Positions 22,284-24,446 of a stretch of 24,446 bases of DNA are shown one piece after another. The notes beneath the pieces were generated by a model, which ran no database searches, was not told the DNA's origin, and worked only from the letters and a program-made list of their open reading frames with translations. Position 1 is the stretch's first letter, and each line of letters opens with the position of its first letter. Source of the DNA: JAABRE01 sp964413275 (GTDB taxonomy: Bacteria; Cyanobacteriota; Cyanobacteriia; Cyanobacteriales; JAABRE01). The translations under genes were made by a program, and so were the position numbers. The stretch covers positions 1 to 24,446 of the forward strand of contig CAYPSO010000071.1 of the NCBI GenBank assembly GCA_964413275.1, given 5' to 3'.

Positions 22284-22607
22284 ATGAAACTAAACACACA
22301 AATTCCTGATGTTTTATATCAACAAGTAGTTCATCACCTTATTAATATGAAAAATTTCGTCAAGAAACAATACAGAATATCGATTTGGGGAAAATTCCCT
22401 GAAAATCACGAAACTGCCCCTTGCGATTATCTATGGCATACGAAAGTTCAAAGACTACCAAAAATAGGTGAAGTTTTATCATTCTTGGATACAACCTTTA
22501 TGGTTGAAAAGATTTCAGTTGATAAATTTTTGGAAGAGAAAGAAATAAATTATATTATAGAAGTTAGACATTATATTGGATCAATTCCGCCAAGTTACAA
22601 ATTTTGA
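22284..22607 (+). CDS. Hypothetical protein, 107 residues
   Basis: Starts MKLNTQIPDVLYQQVVHHLI and contains AYRISIWGKFPENHETA-like and DYLWHTKVQRLPKIGEVLSF segments, ending VRHYIGSIPPSYKF. No family is recognised. The composition and codon use look like a genuine gene. It precedes the MITE-like element at 22635. ATG 22284 follows an AT-rich leader. Confidence 0.6.
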   Translation: MKLNTQIPDVLYQQVVHHLINMKNFVKKQYRISIWGKFPENHETAPCDYLWHTKVQRLPKIGEVLSFLDTTFMVEKISVDKFLEEKEINYIIEVRHYIGSIPPSYKF

Positions 22608-22634
22608 TTCCTTGTTTGATTTACCGGAACTAAT

Positions 22635-22836
22635 TAAAGGCAATAGGGAACAGGCAACAGGCAACAGTAAAGGCATTGGACGGGGATTTCATTCAACCCC
22701 GCCCAAGGCAATCGCCCCAAGGGGGCGGGGCTTCTGACCCTTTGGTTGGTCGAGAAAACAGACAACAATTTCCCCATCTCACCAAAAATCTTTACTGTTG
22801 CCCGTTCCCTGTTCCCTGTTCCCTCGACCGAAGGTC
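22635..22836. mobile_element. MITE-like element with terminal inverted repeats
   Basis: Left end AGGGAACAGGCAACAGG / CAACAGTAAAG (from about 22645 to 22672) is the near-perfect inverse of CTTTACTGTTGCCCGTTCCC / TGTTCCCT (22790-22817), 26 of 28 matching by eye. Inside are CCCCGCCC (22697-22704) and GGGGGCGGGG (22721-22730), a second hairpin. It encodes nothing convincing. Fifty-five bases from 22635 are identical to 24392-24446 at the right window edge. It splits the second gene-fragment copy from any upstream part. Confidence 0.75.
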
Positions 22837-22839
22837 GGT

Positions 22840-22989
22840 GACTCTGACGATATTTGTGTGGTACTAACCAGCAACATTCAGCAATTAACCAAAGATAGAT
22901 TGGAGTTGGTGGTGAATGCTATTGCCTCTAATCACCCAGAGATTATTTGTCAAATAGCGGAGAAAATCAAAAAATCTTTTACAATCTAG
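22840..22989 (+). pseudogene. 5'-truncated gene fragment, copy 2
   Basis: Reads DSDDICVVLTSNIQQLTKDR, then LELVVNAIASNHPEIICQIA, EKIKKSFTI and stop at 22987-22989. It matches the end of 19681-19935 almost residue for residue and about 85% at the DNA level by eye. The upstream part is replaced by the MITE-like element. It is a broken paralogue. Confidence 0.6.
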
Positions 22990-23014
22990 AATATAGTCAA
23001 AATAGTAAAAAACA

Positions 23015-23641
23015 ATGGCAATGTCGGGTGTAGATGCTTATGATGCTTTTGTAATTTCGTCTTTTGCAGGAGGTTTATTCGGCTGCTTATTCGTGATAAG
23101 TTTTGGCCAATTCTTTGATAATAAAAAACAAAAGCAGAAAGACTTAACCAAACATATCAAATATCTAACTAATTCCCAAAAATCAGTAGTAACATTGGCT
23201 GATTTGGTTCTAGAAAGCGGTTATTCTCCCAAAGAATGCCAAAAATTATTAGAGCGATTAGTAATTGAGTTAAACGCTGATGTTGATTATACTGAGGCAG
23301 GAAAACTGTATTACCAATTTCCTGTTAGCAAGAATCTAGAACTTAAGGAATCTGATAAATTAAAACTCAAAGAAGGAGAAACATATCAAAATCTAATCAG
23401 GTGGACTGAGTTTTGCATCAATCATAATCAGGGAATCGTTACTCCAGTTGATTTATCCTTAAAATCAAAAATATCTCCTCAAGAGTGCAAAAAATTTCTT
23501 AATGACTTTATCGCAGAAATTGGGGGAAAAGTAGAATGTACAGAACAAGGAGAAATTTATTATCAACTCCCCACTTTTGAAAACATACAAATCCCACAAA
23601 TTAATGATACTAATAAAGTAAAAACAAAAAGCAAAAAATAA
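23015..23641 (+). CDS. Membrane-anchored protein with a duplicated winged-helix-like domain
   Basis: A 208-residue protein. Residues 10-32 (AFVISSFAGGLFGCLFVISF) form one transmembrane helix. Two similar domains of about 48 residues follow: VVTLADLVLESGYSPKECQK ... ADVDYTEAGKLYYQFP (about 58-105) and IVTPVDLSLKSKISPQECKK ... GKVECTEQGEIYYQLP (about 139-188). Each has the helix, S-P-x-E-C helix, and terminal strand hairpin of a small winged-helix domain. The tail is Lys-rich. It is 11 bases upstream of the zeta-type kinase gene on the same strand, so they may be cotranscribed. Function unknown. Confidence 0.7.
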   Translation: MAMSGVDAYDAFVISSFAGGLFGCLFVISFGQFFDNKKQKQKDLTKHIKYLTNSQKSVVTLADLVLESGYSPKECQKLLERLVIELNADVDYTEAGKLYYQFPVSKNLELKESDKLKLKEGETYQNLIRWTEFCINHNQGIVTPVDLSLKSKISPQECKKFLNDFIAEIGGKVECTEQGEIYYQLPTFENIQIPQINDTNKVKTKSKK

Positions 23642-23652
23642 CGGTTACTATT

Positions 23653-24228
23653 ATGCCAGAGTTATTTATTATTAGTGGATGCAACGGTTCAGGAAAAACC
23701 ACTACGGCGAAACAACTGTTACCTTATTTTTTAGACGTTTATGAATACGTCAATGCCGATGAAATTGCTTCTGGGTTATCTCCATTTCGCCCTGAAACAG
23801 TGGCAATTCAATCAGGAAAATTGATGATTAAAAGACTGAAATATCTTTCTGATAACCACATCAACTTTGCTTTTGAAACAACTTTATCTGGTTTAAATTA
23901 TATTCGCTTTCTTCACAAATGCCGAACTCAAAACTATAAAATTAACCTAATTTATTTTTGGCTAAATAGTCCTGAGCTTGCCATCGCTAGAGTTAAGCAA
24001 AGAGTTGCAAACGGAGGACATAACATTCCTAAAAATGTTATTATTAGGCGTTATTATCGAGGTCAAAAGAACTTAATTGAATCTTACTTTTCTCTATGTC
24101 ATACTTGGGTTATCTATGATAACTCTAATTTAAACACTCAATTGGTTGCTACCTACACCTCAGACCAACAAGTCACTATTTATCAACCAGAAACATTTAA
24201 GAACATACAAACAATTAATTATGGATAA
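23653..24228 (+). CDS. Zeta-toxin family P-loop kinase
   Basis: A 191-residue protein: MPELFIISGCNGSGKTTTAK with Walker A GCNGSGKT (residues 9-16), YEYVNADEIASGLSPF, a central FAFETTLSG motif, INLIYFWLNSPELAIARVKQ, and the lid GGHNIPKNVIIRRYYRGQKN. These are the zeta-toxin/UDP-N-acetylglucosamine kinase family features; the NADEIA and ETTLSG segments hold the substrate-binding acidic residues. Members phosphorylate a nucleotide sugar or a related substrate. Its end overlaps the small gene that follows by eight bases. It looks complete. Confidence 0.88.
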   Translation: MPELFIISGCNGSGKTTTAKQLLPYFLDVYEYVNADEIASGLSPFRPETVAIQSGKLMIKRLKYLSDNHINFAFETTLSGLNYIRFLHKCRTQNYKINLIYFWLNSPELAIARVKQRVANGGHNIPKNVIIRRYYRGQKNLIESYFSLCHTWVIYDNSNLNTQLVATYTSDQQVTIYQPETFKNIQTINYG

Positions 24229-24394
24229 TCAACAACTCAGCAGTTTACACCAAAAAATAGACCAAGGTGTACAAAAAGCCATCGCAGAAGCTATTGAAAA
24301 ACATCGTAAGCTAGGACAATCTATCGCAGTTTCGCAAAACAACCAAGTTGTTATCTTATCCGCAGATGAAATTCCTCCTTTAGAAAATAAATAA
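24221..24394 (+). CDS. Small partner of the zeta-type kinase, probable antitoxin
   Basis: A 57-residue protein from ATG 24221, which overlaps the kinase stop by eight bases: MDNQQLSSLHQKIDQGVQKA, then IAEAIEKHRKLGQSIAVSQN, NQVVILSADEIPPLENK. A helix is followed by two short strands, the pattern of the small protein that follows zeta-type kinases in cyanobacteria as far as I recall. The frame can be read upstream to ATG 24146 but that part is inside the kinase gene. The MITE-like repeat starts within three bases of its stop. Antitoxin role is inferred from position. Confidence 0.7.
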   Translation: MDNQQLSSLHQKIDQGVQKAIAEAIEKHRKLGQSIAVSQNNQVVILSADEIPPLENK

Positions 24395-24446
24395 AGGCAA
24401 TAGGGAACAGGCAACAGGCAACAGTAAAGGCATTGGACGGGGATTT
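24392..24446. mobile_element. Second copy of the MITE-like repeat, cut by the window edge
   Basis: Fifty-five bases identical to 22635-22689: the left end and the start of the interior. The right end lies outside the window, so its full length is unknown. Confidence 0.75.

Noticed and set aside
22676..22867. 63-residue plus-strand frame within the MITE-like element
   Set aside because: It is the translation of palindromic repeat DNA; Pro/Arg/Gly runs come from the hairpin arms.
22798..22989. TTG-started frame fusing the MITE end to the second gene fragment as a real gene
   Set aside because: The start lies in the repeat's inverted end and the family's normal N-terminal part is missing, so I call it a broken copy.
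1..24446. tRNA or rRNA genes
   Set aside because: No cloverleaf with a GTTCGANTC-type T-loop and CCA-proximal stem, and no rRNA signature, was noticed by eye; a covariance search was not possible.

Overview
The window looks like a stretch of a cyanobacterial plasmid, or a plasmid-derived island, that is mosaic and partly decaying. Evidence for a cyanobacterium: HIP1 octamers (GCGATCGC at 5655 and 15724), the AT-rich codon use, an Rpn/DUF2887-type protein, the TTGGGTT...AACCCAA dispersed hairpin, a CPCC-type small protein and the plasmid ParA plus ribbon-helix-helix pair. Evidence for a plasmid: a TOPRIM-like/superfamily 3 primase-helicase, partition genes, a relaxase, an OB-fold protein, iteron arrays and at least four toxin-antitoxin modules. 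Nothing was searched against a database; all assignments come from motifs read by eye.

Left part (1-8400). After a gene tail at the edge comes hicB-hicA (189-583), then the remnant of an IscB element (about 620-1280). A minus-strand replication block (1298-6091) holds a hypothetical protein, a winged-helix-like frame without its own start, a 1036-residue primase-helicase with repeat arrays inside its 3' end, and a small hypothetical gene. Next is a YefM/YoeB-type pair on the minus strand (6231-6852) with a TGTACA operator. A parA gene (7030-7326) is cut in half by a second IscB element (7319-8098), and the ribbon-helix-helix partner follows immediately (8096-8362).

Middle part (8762-15460). 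A very large surface or secreted protein gene (Calx-beta, seven He_PIG/cadherin-like repeats, RHS/YD repeats, C-terminal toxin-like domain) is broken by several frame changes and apparent deletions, while its last 314 codons and the overlapping CPCC-type small gene, a candidate immunity gene, are intact. An Rpn-family nuclease follows, then a scrap of another He_PIG domain.

Right part (15592-24446). A truncated tyrosine recombinase abuts a truncated relaxase end to end. Upstream of the relaxase lie a 21-bp palindrome and seven tandem 11-bp repeats (candidate origin or transfer region), then an OB-fold gene. After a palindrome-rich spacer come a small acidic protein, a possible TnpB relic, a gene fragment, an RNA ligase, a VapC/antitoxin pair, a secreted Cys-rich protein, a second copy of the gene fragment behind a MITE-like repeat, a membrane-anchored protein with a duplicated domain, and a zeta-type kinase with its small partner. 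The same MITE-like repeat starts again at the right edge.

The most notable observations are two independent IscB relics that keep the upstream structured RNA, the C-terminal domain and a 3' hairpin (with compensatory base changes between copies) but have lost both nuclease domains; the paired, oppositely oriented nonamer clusters around a long palindrome inside the primase gene; and the 7 x 11-bp iteron array with a palindrome carrying the same GGTAC core.
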